A stretch of DNA of 64,000 nt from Clostridia bacterium (lineage in GTDB: Bacteria; Bacillota; Clostridia; Oscillospirales; Acutalibacteraceae). The notes beneath the pieces were generated by a model. That model was not told the origin of the DNA, did not search any database, and saw nothing but the letters and a program-made list of their open reading frames with translations. Position numbers and translations under genes: made by a program. Of this stretch, positions 51,389-60,071 are shown one piece after another; the first letter of the stretch is position 1, and every line of letters begins with the position of its first letter. Location: NCBI GenBank assembly GCA_024404025.1, contig JAKSQP010000007.1, positions 44,542-108,541 of the forward strand, in the 5' to 3' direction.

Positions 51389-54300
51389 TTATATCTGCCT
51401 GAGCTTCGGCAGCTTTTTGAAAATGCCTTTGAAAAACGCAATCAGCTTATCAAAGAATCCCTGCTTGACCAGAACTGTTTCCTTTTCGCTTGTGACCTCT
51501 TTTCCGTCAAGGTCTTTGGCGGTAAAATATATGCTGAAATCTTCTCTTGCCTCTTCGATTTCTATGCAGGTTTCGGATATATTTCTGAACGATGCGCCCG
51601 AAATATGCCATTCAACATCCGTGCAGTTGCCGATTTCGGCTGAAACCTCAAGAGAAGATCTGTAATCGATCGTCTTCCCGTTATAAAGCTCCATATTCTT
51701 TATCCTGTATGAGGGATAAGGCTTTGCGGTTCCTTCAACAACTCTTGTATGCGTTTCGCTGCAATGCTCGCACTTGGCGGTTTCCGTTCCGTCTATGCCG
51801 ATTTTTTCGTCGCCATTGTAAATATAGTTTTTAAACACATGCTCAACCGCAACAAAATAATCCGCAGATTTATCCATATAAGAAACTGTGATTTTTTGCG
51901 TTCCCGCCGGGCCTGTAAACGCCGGAGAATATGTGAAATCGGAATCAATAACCTCGCTGAAGCCGTCGGAATAGCTTGCGGTTATCCTGATGCCCGTCAC
52001 ATCAACGGCTTCTCCCTCAAAATAGACTGATTTTTCGGGAACAACGCTGACCTTAATTGCATCCGGCATAAAATAATTCCATTCCGCATTCAGCAGGCAG
52101 CTGTTGCTTCCTTTGGTATTCATGATTTTCAAATCGGCTTTTTTCTGCGCATAAGTTCCCGAATAGCTGACATTTTCAAGAGATATGCAGTTTTCAAAAG
52201 CGGAATCTTCTATATTCTTTACGGCCTGCGGAACGGTCAGCTCCGTCAGATTCGTGCAGCCGCCGAACACTCCGGCATTAACGGCGCTCAAATTTTTCGG
52301 AAGAACAAAGCTCTCCATGCCGGTGCAGCCGTAAAATGCGTATTTGCCTATCTGCGTTACGGAATCGGGAATACCGGCTTCCTTAAGATTTGAGCATTGA
52401 TAAAAAGCATATTCTCCGATACCCGTTACATTATCCGTAAGGGTTATGCTTTCAAGATCTCCGCAGCGGTAAAACGCATTTTCGTCAATTTTTTTAACGC
52501 TGTCCGGAAGAACAACGGTCTTAAGCCCTCTGCATTCGCTGAATGCATAAGCACCGATGCGGGAAACATCCTCCGGGATGACCGTTGACCTGCATCCGAA
52601 TATCAGAGTGTCGGTCGGGGTATGAATGATTGCATTGCAGTCGTTCCTGCTGTCATATTCCTCATTGCCCGGTTCAACATAAACCGAGGTAATTCCACCG
52701 CAGCCGACGAACACGCCGTTTGCTATATTTATAACGCTTGCCGGAATGCGCAATGTTCCTTTTGCGTTTTTGCTGCATCCGATGATGACCTTTTTATAAT
52801 TGTTCGAATAGATAAGGTATCCGTCAACGCAGCCGTTAAGATTTTTCGCTCCCCATCTGCTTCCCGATGCTGTGCCGTGATACACAACATTCAGAATATT
52901 TTCAAAAGCCGATGCTCCGATGCTTGTTACGCTGTCCGGAACGGTTATGCTCATTAACCCGGTGCATTGATAAAAAGCTTTTTCGCCTATGCTTTTAAGA
53001 TTCATCGAAAGCTCTGCGCTTTCAAGACCCGTGCATTCATAAAAAGCGCTGCTGCCTATTGTTTTTGTGCTGTCCGGAATCGTTATACGCTTAAGACCGG
53101 TACACTGATAAAACGCATTGCTGCCTATTTCGGTAAGATTATCCGAAAAAGTTATGCCCGTCAGACCGGCACAGCCTTCAAAAGCACCGTTTCCGATGCT
53201 TGTTACCGAATTCGGAATTTCCGTTTCGCCGCTGATCGCCTTGCAGCATCCGACAATTCTTGTTTTCATTTCGTTTGAATAAACGAGGCTTCCTTCGGCA
53301 AAGCAATTGATGTTTTCCGCTCCCCATCTGCTTCCCGACGCCGTGCCGTTATAATTTATATTCGGAATTCCGGCAAAGGCATCCGTTCCGATTGCCTTAA
53401 CGCTTTTGGGAATATCAATGCTTGTCAAACCTCCACAGCGATAAAAAGCGTATTCGCTTATGCTCGTTATGCTGCTGTCAATAAATGTTGTTTTGCATCC
53501 TGAAACAAGAGTGTTTGATGCGGACAATATAATGGCATTGCAGTTGTTTCTGCTGTCAAAAAATCTGTTGCCTTTATCAACAACAACGGATTCAAGAGCC
53601 GTACATTCCGAAAATGCAAATCTGCCAACGCTCGAAACATTTGCCGGAATCACTATTTCCGCCAGGCTTTCACATTGCAGAAAAGCATATTCGCCTATGC
53701 TTTCCGCCGAATCCGGGATATCAAACTTCTCCAGTTTTTTGCATCCGCAGAAAGCGAAATCGCCGACAGCCGTAATTTTTTTCGGCAAATCAATGCGCTT
53801 CATACTGCTGCAGCCGAAAAACACCTTTGCCGGTATTTTGGTTGTTCCGGCGGGAACGGAAATTTCTTCAAGGCAGGCGCAATTATAAAATGCCTCTTCA
53901 CCGATGCTTATTACCGACGGCGGAATGTTCGCTTCCGCCAGACCGCTGCAATCACGGAAAGCGGCAAATCCGATGCTTGTTACGCCGTTCGGAATATTAA
54001 TGCTTTTCAAACCGGACTGGCTGCGGAATGCTGAATCTCCGACGGCGGTCACGCTGCCTGGAATAACCGTTGAAGAACATCCGGAAATCAGAATGTTTCT
54101 TGAGGTGCGGATAACCGCATTGCAGTTTTCTCTGCTGTCATAGGCGGGATTATTTTTATCCACAATAATTGATGTCAGAGCCGTGCATCCATTGAAAATG
54201 CCTGTTCCCATTTCAAGAACGCTTGCCGGAATATATATTTTTTTAAGCTCCGTGCAGGCAATAAATGCCTCTTTTTCTATTGCTTCAACACCGTTGGGAA

Positions 54301-54697
54301 TCAGAATTTTTGCCAATCCTGCGCATTGATAAAAAGCGCCCTCTCCAATGCTCTCAACGCTGGCCGGAATGTCAATTCTGCTCATCCCGATACATCTCGT
54401 AAACGCATATCTTCCGATACTTGTTATGCCGTTTTCGATTATAACGGTTTTTATTGCAGGATTATCATAAAACGGAGAAAGGCTGTAATTATAATCCTCC
54501 ATCGCTCCGCTTCCGCTGATGGTAAGCGTACCGGTGCTGCCGTTGAACCGATAGGCAGCATTTATTCCGCACATGCCCGAATCAAGCTCTGCCGCATCAG
54601 CCGGAATCAGAAAACCTTCGCCGATGCCGGCAGCGCTTCCCGCTATAACCAGCAAACAAAGCATAACGGAGAAAATCGCTCTGAATCTTCGTTTCAT
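51389..54697 (-). CDS. Secreted BspA-like leucine-rich repeat surface protein
   Basis: A 1102-residue exported protein. A signal peptide (residues 1-35) is followed by about 30 LRR_5 units of the form SIGxxAFxxCxxLxxIxIPxSV over residues 60-880. Two kinds of spacer unit repeat inside: VDKxNxxYDSRxNCNAII...GCxxTVIP three times, and GTASGSRWGAxN...VYSNxxKxxIxGC twice. After the repeats comes a bacterial Ig-like domain (residues about 905-975, YFEGEAVDVTGIRITASYSDGFS). A final amphipathic basic tail (FFDKLIAFFKGIFKKLPKLRQI) is typical of Ruminococcaceae surface proteins. No sortase signal. Probably binds host or partner-cell ligands. Confidence 0.9.
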   Translation of the reverse strand: MKRRFRAIFSVMLCLLVIAGSAAGIGEGFLIPADAAELDSGMCGINAAYRFNGSTGTLTISGSGAMEDYNYSLSPFYDNPAIKTVIIENGITSIGRYAFTRCIGMSRIDIPASVESIGEGAFYQCAGLAKILIPNGVEAIEKEAFIACTELKKIYIPASVLEMGTGIFNGCTALTSIIVDKNNPAYDSRENCNAVIRTSRNILISGCSSTVIPGSVTAVGDSAFRSQSGLKSINIPNGVTSIGFAAFRDCSGLAEANIPPSVISIGEEAFYNCACLEEISVPAGTTKIPAKVFFGCSSMKRIDLPKKITAVGDFAFCGCKKLEKFDIPDSAESIGEYAFLQCESLAEIVIPANVSSVGRFAFSECTALESVVVDKGNRFFDSRNNCNAIILSASNTLVSGCKTTFIDSSITSISEYAFYRCGGLTSIDIPKSVKAIGTDAFAGIPNINYNGTASGSRWGAENINCFAEGSLVYSNEMKTRIVGCCKAISGETEIPNSVTSIGNGAFEGCAGLTGITFSDNLTEIGSNAFYQCTGLKRITIPDSTKTIGSSAFYECTGLESAELSMNLKSIGEKAFYQCTGLMSITVPDSVTSIGASAFENILNVVYHGTASGSRWGAKNLNGCVDGYLIYSNNYKKVIIGCSKNAKGTLRIPASVINIANGVFVGCGGITSVYVEPGNEEYDSRNDCNAIIHTPTDTLIFGCRSTVIPEDVSRIGAYAFSECRGLKTVVLPDSVKKIDENAFYRCGDLESITLTDNVTGIGEYAFYQCSNLKEAGIPDSVTQIGKYAFYGCTGMESFVLPKNLSAVNAGVFGGCTNLTELTVPQAVKNIEDSAFENCISLENVSYSGTYAQKKADLKIMNTKGSNSCLLNAEWNYFMPDAIKVSVVPEKSVYFEGEAVDVTGIRITASYSDGFSEVIDSDFTYSPAFTGPAGTQKITVSYMDKSADYFVAVEHVFKNYIYNGDEKIGIDGTETAKCEHCSETHTRVVEGTAKPYPSYRIKNMELYNGKTIDYRSSLEVSAEIGNCTDVEWHISGASFRNISETCIEIEEAREDFSIYFTAKDLDGKEVTSEKETVLVKQGFFDKLIAFFKGIFKKLPKLRQI

Positions 54698-54796
54698 ATC
54701 TTACCCTCCCGCATATTTCTGCTTATAATGTATCATATATTTTAATGAAATGGAATAGTTTTTTATGATTTTAAGAATCATTTATCTTCCCGAAAA

Positions 54797-54825
54797 TTGA
54801 CATCCGAAAGCCGTTATGATAGAAT
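54797..54825 (+). promoter_or_regulatory. Promoter of the GH16 gene (fixes its start)
   Basis: TTGACA (54797-54802), 17 bases, TAGAAT (54820-54825). The first in-frame ATG at 54816 lies inside this promoter, so translation must begin later. Confidence 0.8.
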
Positions 54826-54845
54826 TTAGAAAAAAACGGGATGTG

Positions 54846-55778
54846 ATGTTTGTGTACAGAATTTTAAAGCCTGTGATCAGCCTGCTCATTTCGGTCATTA
54901 TGCTTTTTACCACTCCTGCTCCGAGCAAGTTCGGTCTTCCCGTCAAAAAAGACGGAAACAGCGTTGATATGAGCAAATTTGACCTGACCTGGAGCGATGA
55001 ATTCGACGGCGGAACAATTGACCCGAAAAAATGGGGATATGAGTGGTGGGTCACGGAACGAAAAGGCGGCTATTGGCACGAGGATATGGCAAGAGTCGAA
55101 GACGGAAACCTCATCATTTCCGCAGATTATCTTTCGGAGCCGCTTGAAAACAGATATTATGAAAAATATAAGGACAGCATAGATTTTGCCGAATATAAGC
55201 CGGGATATTATTCCGCAATAGTCACGACCCGCGGCAAATTCGAGCAATGCTACGGCTATTTTGAATGCAGATGTATTCTTCCGGCAGGCACGGGGCTGTG
55301 GTCGGCATTCTGGATGATGGGCGAAGGCGTTTATAATGTTGACGGCAGCGGCGATGACGGCACGGAAGTTGATATTTTTGAATCAATGTATTACAAAGAC
55401 CACTGGTGGGGCGGCGATGCGGTCATCGGCGGAATCTATTATGACGGCTACGGCGCAGACAAAAAAGGCGACACTATCGGCAAGATATTCATTGAGAATG
55501 ACCCCTATTCCGAATACAATACCTACGGACTTGAATGGAGCAAGGATGCCTATATCTATTATATCAACGGTATCGAGGTCGGCAGAATAAGCACCGGCGG
55601 CGTTTCCGACAATCCCGAATATCTTCTCCTTTCGGTTGAAATTGCAGGCGATAACGGCATAGCAGATGCCGACCGCCATGGCACAGGCAAAATAACCCAT
55701 ACTCCCGAAAAAAACTGGCCCGTAGAATTCAAGATAGATTATGTAAGATGCTATCAATATAAAGATTTGTTGGATTGA
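54846..55778 (+). CDS. Beta-glucanase family protein, GH16
   Basis: A 310-residue secreted or membrane-anchored enzyme (hydrophobic segment at residues 8-24). It has the GH16 catalytic motif E-x-D-x-x-E: Glu174, Asp176 and Glu179 in GTEVDIFES. Also present are WSDEFDGGTIDPKKWGYEWW and GLWSAFWMMG. The family cleaves beta-1,3/1,4-glucans, laminarin or agar-type polymers; here a laminarinase/lichenase-type activity seems likely. The start at 54846 follows from the promoter position. A good site for ribosome binding is not obvious, and the leader would be short. Confidence 0.9.
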   Translation: MFVYRILKPVISLLISVIMLFTTPAPSKFGLPVKKDGNSVDMSKFDLTWSDEFDGGTIDPKKWGYEWWVTERKGGYWHEDMARVEDGNLIISADYLSEPLENRYYEKYKDSIDFAEYKPGYYSAIVTTRGKFEQCYGYFECRCILPAGTGLWSAFWMMGEGVYNVDGSGDDGTEVDIFESMYYKDHWWGGDAVIGGIYYDGYGADKKGDTIGKIFIENDPYSEYNTYGLEWSKDAYIYYINGIEVGRISTGGVSDNPEYLLLSVEIAGDNGIADADRHGTGKITHTPEKNWPVEFKIDYVRCYQYKDLLD

Positions 55779-55791
55779 TCCATAAAAGCAA

Positions 55792-55818
55792 AACCGCTTT
55801 GTCAATGACAAAGCGGTT
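55792..55818. terminator. Bidirectional terminator after GH16
   Basis: A perfect 12-bp stem AACCGCTTTGTC/GACAAAGCGGTT with a three-base loop, TTTTTATTTT on the plus side. Serves both convergent genes. Confidence 0.88.
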
Positions 55819-55823
55819 GATTT

Positions 55824-57710
55824 TTATTTTACTGCGGTTGTGCTGAACAGCTCCGCAAATCCTTTGACAAAATTCGAGCCCGCTTCCTTGCTTGAAGCCA
55901 TAAGCTCTTCGTTATTGGCTCTGCCTGCAACATCTCCCATTCCCGATGTTACGGATTTGGTGAGGAAGTTTTCTGCGCAGTCCGTGTCGGGCATTACATA
56001 CCCGATTTCGTCATTCGCAAGGCCTATCGCATAAATTCCGATCTCTTCTCCGAATCTTTCCTGCGCCATTTCCCTGATGGTTTTATATTTCCATTCTTCG
56101 CCGGACCATGACATTTCGCCCGACCACGATTCTTCGCCCGCAAAGCTTTCGCTTCTGCCGAAGGTGATCGCAGGGCTGACTTCGCCGGGAAGAGTAAGCA
56201 TAACCGAGCTTTCTCCGAGCTTGATATATCCGATTTCGGTCACAAGGCTGTAACCCGTTTCCGTGCCCTTTGTTCTGATAACATTATATCCGAATGCGCC
56301 CGATACGCCCGCAAGATACATAATTGCATAATCAAACGGGATAACGGTCTGCTGCATCTTAACATCGACCGAGGGCTCAATTTCCTGCTTTGAGGCAATA
56401 CCCTCTTCAACTACCTGGGCGAGCGAATATGCGGTTGCTTTCATCTCGAAATAGTCAGCTTCCTCCGCATAATGCTTATCGGCATATTTGCTGCCGTATC
56501 TTGCAGCCCATTCATCCTTTGAAAGAGTGTTTCTTTCCGCCCAGTCCTTGCCCTCCTGCGTATAATATCCGGTCACGCCGATCGCAGCCTGCGAGCCTTG
56601 GAGGAACACAAGGTTATAGCCCTTTTCCTGCATGGCAAGGTTGAGATAATAGGGATAATCCGCACATACCCTCTTGCTGTTTCTGCCCGCAAATGTGGGA
56701 TGCATCGCAATATTTGTGAGAACAGTCTTTTCGCCTGACTCGCCCTCAAAATACCAGCAAGCTGCGGTGTCCTGGCAGTCTGCGCCGTAGCGAAGCTTAT
56801 CGAACGCCATCTGGCGGTCTTCGGGATTTTTGTTTACGGCATTTTCATCCATAAACGAAGTCAGCGTGCGGGTCTCAAAAAAGCTGAAGCTTCCTTTCTC
56901 CATTCCCTTATATGCCTTCTCTGCGGCTGATGCGGTGTTTTCGCAGATTGTTCTGAAAAGCTCCTTCTGAACTGCGGTGTCACGCCTGAAAAGGAAATGG
57001 TTGAGAATTGCGGTGAAAAATACGGTGTCAAGGCTCATGCCGAGAGCTTCGATAACGGTATGGGCATGGGTGCAGCCGAATTCAAACGAAATGATATCGC
57101 CTTTTTCAACTCCGCTTCCTGCGAGCTTTTCTTCAACAGCCTTGCGGATTTTTCTGACATTGCCGTTAGACATTCCGATGTTATCAAGCGTTGCGATGAT
57201 CATAATATCCTCAACGCCGTTGCCGTTTGAATCCGAGCCTGCCGAAAGAACAACGAGATTAACGGTTTCATCATCATAAATCTTATTGACCGTTGAGCCG
57301 AAATAGCCGCCGAAGAAATAAGATTTGTTGAGATTCATTCCGTTGTCATCCTGCCTGCCGTCTGCATTTTCTCTCCAGGATGCAGGAATAACGGAGGAAC
57401 CTGCATAGCCGAGCTTCCATCCGGTGCCGCTGACCTTGCCGTCTGTTCCCTCATAGAAATAAGGATCCTTTTCGGCAAGAAACTCATCTTTTGTGGGATA
57501 CCTGTTGAAAACGGATTCCGCTTTCATAAGGCAGTTTATGATGCCGTTAAGCAGCGGATCAAGAATCGTTTCAAAGATCGTGTCAACCGTTTTTGCTTTT
57601 TTCAGAACGGCTTCTCTTGATTCATCCGCCGCAAACGCACCCGCCGCCGATGAGAACGCAAGAATGATCGAAAGAACAACTGCCATTACTTTTGAAAATT
57701 TCTTCTTCAT
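55824..57710 (-). CDS. Secreted neutral/alkaline ceramidase-like protein
   Basis: A 628-residue exported protein (signal peptide 1-28, ending AAGAFAAD). It resembles the N-terminal catalytic domain of neutral/alkaline non-lysosomal ceramidases: ATLDNIGMSNG, EFGCTHAHTVIEALG (metal-binding His pair), NIAMHPTFAGRNSKRVCADYPYYL, VFLQGSQAAIGV, and the C-terminal GLANDEIGYVMP. Homologues in gut bacteria are numerous and mostly not characterised, so amide hydrolysis of a lipid or of an N-acylated sugar are both open. The frame stays open to 57869; the ATG at 57710 has AGGAG. Last gene of the operon GNAT - kinase - SIS - this gene. Confidence 0.82.
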   Translation of the reverse strand: MKKKFSKVMAVVLSIILAFSSAAGAFAADESREAVLKKAKTVDTIFETILDPLLNGIINCLMKAESVFNRYPTKDEFLAEKDPYFYEGTDGKVSGTGWKLGYAGSSVIPASWRENADGRQDDNGMNLNKSYFFGGYFGSTVNKIYDDETVNLVVLSAGSDSNGNGVEDIMIIATLDNIGMSNGNVRKIRKAVEEKLAGSGVEKGDIISFEFGCTHAHTVIEALGMSLDTVFFTAILNHFLFRRDTAVQKELFRTICENTASAAEKAYKGMEKGSFSFFETRTLTSFMDENAVNKNPEDRQMAFDKLRYGADCQDTAACWYFEGESGEKTVLTNIAMHPTFAGRNSKRVCADYPYYLNLAMQEKGYNLVFLQGSQAAIGVTGYYTQEGKDWAERNTLSKDEWAARYGSKYADKHYAEEADYFEMKATAYSLAQVVEEGIASKQEIEPSVDVKMQQTVIPFDYAIMYLAGVSGAFGYNVIRTKGTETGYSLVTEIGYIKLGESSVMLTLPGEVSPAITFGRSESFAGEESWSGEMSWSGEEWKYKTIREMAQERFGEEIGIYAIGLANDEIGYVMPDTDCAENFLTKSVTSGMGDVAGRANNEELMASSKEAGSNFVKGFAELFSTTAVK

Positions 57711-57726
57711 ATCAAATATCTCCTTA

Positions 57727-58464
57727 TCATAATGATCTGATTTTTCCTCTGTATTTTCTGACAAAGACCTCGTTGACTTCGTCTCCGCCGTCAACATTGC
57801 TGCTTGAAAAGACCTCGGGAACAACTCCGTCATCAAGCATTTTTTCGATGCATCCGGCAACAACGGCATTCAGGATCGCCGCCCCTGCGCTTGTTGAGGT
57901 CGGAGCCGCATTTCTGCCGAGCTGCTCAAAATGAACGCTCGCATCACCCACGCATCCCATATTATCAAGCACAATATCGGCAAACTGATAAAGCTTTTTG
58001 CCGCTCGGGTGGCGGGATTCCATTGATTTTGAATGGTTGAGATTTGTCAGCGCAGCAACCTTAAGGCCCTTTTCCTTTGCAAGCTGCGCCATATCAACGC
58101 AAACACCGTTTCTGCCCGAATTTGAAATGATGACTATAACATCATCCTTTTTCATTGAGTAAGTTTCAAAAAGGATATCCGCATATCCGGGAAGCCTTTC
58201 GATTTCGGTACTTTTTGCGGCTGATTCGTGAAGCATCAGCGCCGTTTCAAGCACGGGCTGAATCTTAACAAGTCCGCCTGCACGGTAAAAAAGCTCCTCG
58301 GCAAGCATGTGAGAATGGCCCGTGCCGAAAAGAAAAATGTTTCTGTCATTTTCAAGCGCTTGCGCAAACGCCGCAGAGCATTCTTCAATTGCTCCGAGCT
58401 GATTTTCAATTATCTCATTTATGATCCTGTTCAGATTTTCAAGGTATTCAAGAGCTTTTTTCAA
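57727..58464 (-). CDS. SIS-domain sugar isomerase-type protein
   Basis: A 245-residue protein with one SIS fold that binds phosphosugars: NIFLFGTGHSHMLAEELFYRAGG, VIVIISNSGRNGVCVDMAQLAKEKGLKVAALTN, and GVVPEVFSSSNVDGGDEVN. This is the UPF0309/PRK02947 type, which lies in amino-sugar clusters. It is four bases behind the BadF-type kinase gene, so it likely acts on the phosphosugar made by it (GlcNAc-6-P or MurNAc-6-P like). Exact reaction not known. Confidence 0.85.
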   Translation of the reverse strand: MKKALEYLENLNRIINEIIENQLGAIEECSAAFAQALENDRNIFLFGTGHSHMLAEELFYRAGGLVKIQPVLETALMLHESAAKSTEIERLPGYADILFETYSMKKDDVIVIISNSGRNGVCVDMAQLAKEKGLKVAALTNLNHSKSMESRHPSGKKLYQFADIVLDNMGCVGDASVHFEQLGRNAAPTSTSAGAAILNAVVAGCIEKMLDDGVVPEVFSSSNVDGGDEVNEVFVRKYRGKIRSL

Positions 58465-58468
58465 AAAA

Positions 58469-59368
58469 TCAACCTCCGCATTTCATTGCGGCAATAACCG
58501 CTCCCGTTTCGGGCGAATTTTCAAGAACCGAAATTTTCGTTTCGGGGAATTCTTTTCTGACCGCCTGCGCAAAAATGCTTCTGAATTCTTCGCAGTTCTG
58601 CATAATTCCTCCCCATAATCCGAGAGGAGTTCCGCACGGCATCCGGCGAAGCAATGCGCAGACCGTTTCCGCAAAAGCCTCTGCATTTTTTTCGATTATC
58701 CATTTTGCAATTCTGTCTCCGTTTCCGGCGCATTCGCAAACCGACGGAGCAAAACCTGCGATTTCTTTGACGGGAACGGGGTCGGAATAGACAAAATCAA
58801 TCAGTTTTTCTTCGTCTGCCGTTCCGAAATATTTTTCGGCTGCCTGAGCAAGTCCCGTTTCGGGACCGGATTTTTCTCCCGAGCGGAGAACGGCTCTTAT
58901 CGCATCCGCCGAAAGCGCATAGCCGGAGCCTTCGTCTCCCAGAAGATAGCCGAAACCGCCCGTGTGGATAACCGTTCCGTCGGGCATTCTTCCTGCCGCC
59001 ATTGAGCCCGTTCCGCAGACCGCAACTGCGCATTCTCCCGTAGCTTCAACCGCTTCAAGAGCAATGAAAAGATCGCTGTCAAGAATTATGTTTTCGCAGC
59101 CGAATATTCCTCCGCAAAGCTTTTCGGTCAGCTTTTCATCTGCCCGTGAAGAAAGAGCGGCGCAGCCGATGCAGACCGCATCAGGCTTTATTTTTTCATC
59201 AAGGATCGCATCGGCAATTTCAATCAGATTCTCTCTTGCCGTGTCAAAGCCGACTGAATTGAAATTGATGCTTTTTCCGGTAAATGAAGAAATTATATTC
59301 AGAGATTCGTCGCACAGAACGGCTTTGGTCTTTGAGCCGCCGCCGTCAATTCCGAGATAATATCCCAT
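58469..59368 (-). CDS. BadF/BadG-type ATPase, probable N-acetylglucosamine kinase
   Basis: A 299-residue kinase of the ASKHA fold. It has the phosphate-1 loop LGIDGGGSKTKAVLCD at the N-terminus, DSDLFIALEAV, VCGTGSMAAGRMPDGT (phosphate-2 region) and GGFGYLLGDEGSGYAL (typical of GlcNAc kinases). It would phosphorylate GlcNAc freed by GH84 next to it. The ATG at 59368 is chosen with AAAGGTG six bases upstream; a GTG at 59377 overlaps that site. It is 11 bases behind the GNAT gene. Confidence 0.88.
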   Translation of the reverse strand: MGYYLGIDGGGSKTKAVLCDESLNIISSFTGKSINFNSVGFDTARENLIEIADAILDEKIKPDAVCIGCAALSSRADEKLTEKLCGGIFGCENIILDSDLFIALEAVEATGECAVAVCGTGSMAAGRMPDGTVIHTGGFGYLLGDEGSGYALSADAIRAVLRSGEKSGPETGLAQAAEKYFGTADEEKLIDFVYSDPVPVKEIAGFAPSVCECAGNGDRIAKWIIEKNAEAFAETVCALLRRMPCGTPLGLWGGIMQNCEEFRSIFAQAVRKEFPETKISVLENSPETGAVIAAMKCGG

Positions 59369-59379
59369 ACTTTTCACCT

Positions 59380-59931
59380 TTATATAAGTTTTAATGCGTA
59401 AGCGGCATCATCGCCGTTTTCTTCAAGCAGGGTAAAGCCGTATTTTTCATAGAAGCTCCTGCCGACCTTGTTATCCGCACCCGCCGTGAGCATAACTCCG
59501 CAGATGTTTTTGGATTTCAGATGCTCGCAGAGAGTATCCACCAGCTTGTGACCGATTCCCATTCTCTGATATTCGGGAAGCAGATCAATATGAAGATGCG
59601 CCGGGTATTCCGCTTTGTATTTCCCCTGAAGGTCTGCGGATCTGCGGGCACCTTCTCTGCTCTCCTCATCCTCAAAACGGGCAACATATTCTCTGTCAAA
59701 GCATTCCTTATATCTGTCATAGTTTTCGGCACAGATTATATATCCTACTGCCCTGTCATCCTCGTTAACGGCAACAAAGCAGTTTTCGCCCTCTTTTTCA
59801 ATGAAATAATCGCAGTAAGTCGTGAGGATATAATGCGAAAAATCCTCGTCAAAGGGGCACGGTCCCTCGCTGTTGAGGCAGGTAAAGCGAAGATCATCAC
59901 GATATTTTTCCTTATAAGGTATTATTTTCAT
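59380..59931 (-). CDS. GNAT acetyltransferase, OGA C-terminal-domain-like
   Basis: A 183-residue cytoplasmic GNAT. The acetyl-CoA pyrophosphate loop is LPEYQRMGIGHKLVDTL and a late block is VGRSFYEKYGFTLLEEN. YPAHLHIDLLPEYQRMGIG is a block I associate with bacterial GNATs that resemble the C-terminal domain of human O-GlcNAcase. In this genome the GH84 domain is coded next door but as a separate, divergent gene. First gene of the amino-sugar operon; GGGAGAG before the ATG. Confidence 0.78.
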   Translation of the reverse strand: MKIIPYKEKYRDDLRFTCLNSEGPCPFDEDFSHYILTTYCDYFIEKEGENCFVAVNEDDRAVGYIICAENYDRYKECFDREYVARFEDEESREGARRSADLQGKYKAEYPAHLHIDLLPEYQRMGIGHKLVDTLCEHLKSKNICGVMLTAGADNKVGRSFYEKYGFTLLEENGDDAAYALKLI

Positions 59932-59960
59932 TTTTTCTCTCCCGGATGTTATTAATCATA

Positions 59961-60014
59961 TTTCAGCACAAATTTTGAATTAATTCAATACTTAAATGAT
60001 ATTTTGTGTTGAAA
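59961..60014. promoter_or_regulatory. Inverted repeats in the GNAT-GH84 spacer
   Basis: TTGAATTAATTCAA (59975-59988) is a perfect 14-bp palindrome. It is flanked by TTTCAGCACAAATT (59961-59974) and a near-inverted copy ATTTTGTGTTGAAA (60001-60014). The GH84 promoter (TTGAAA at about 60009, TATTAT 16 bases later) overlaps the right arm. This could be a shared operator for the divergent genes. Confidence 0.45.
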
Positions 60015-60071
60015 TCGCACGGAATTCGTGTATTATATAATCAGAATCAACTGTGAAACGGAGAAATCGCC

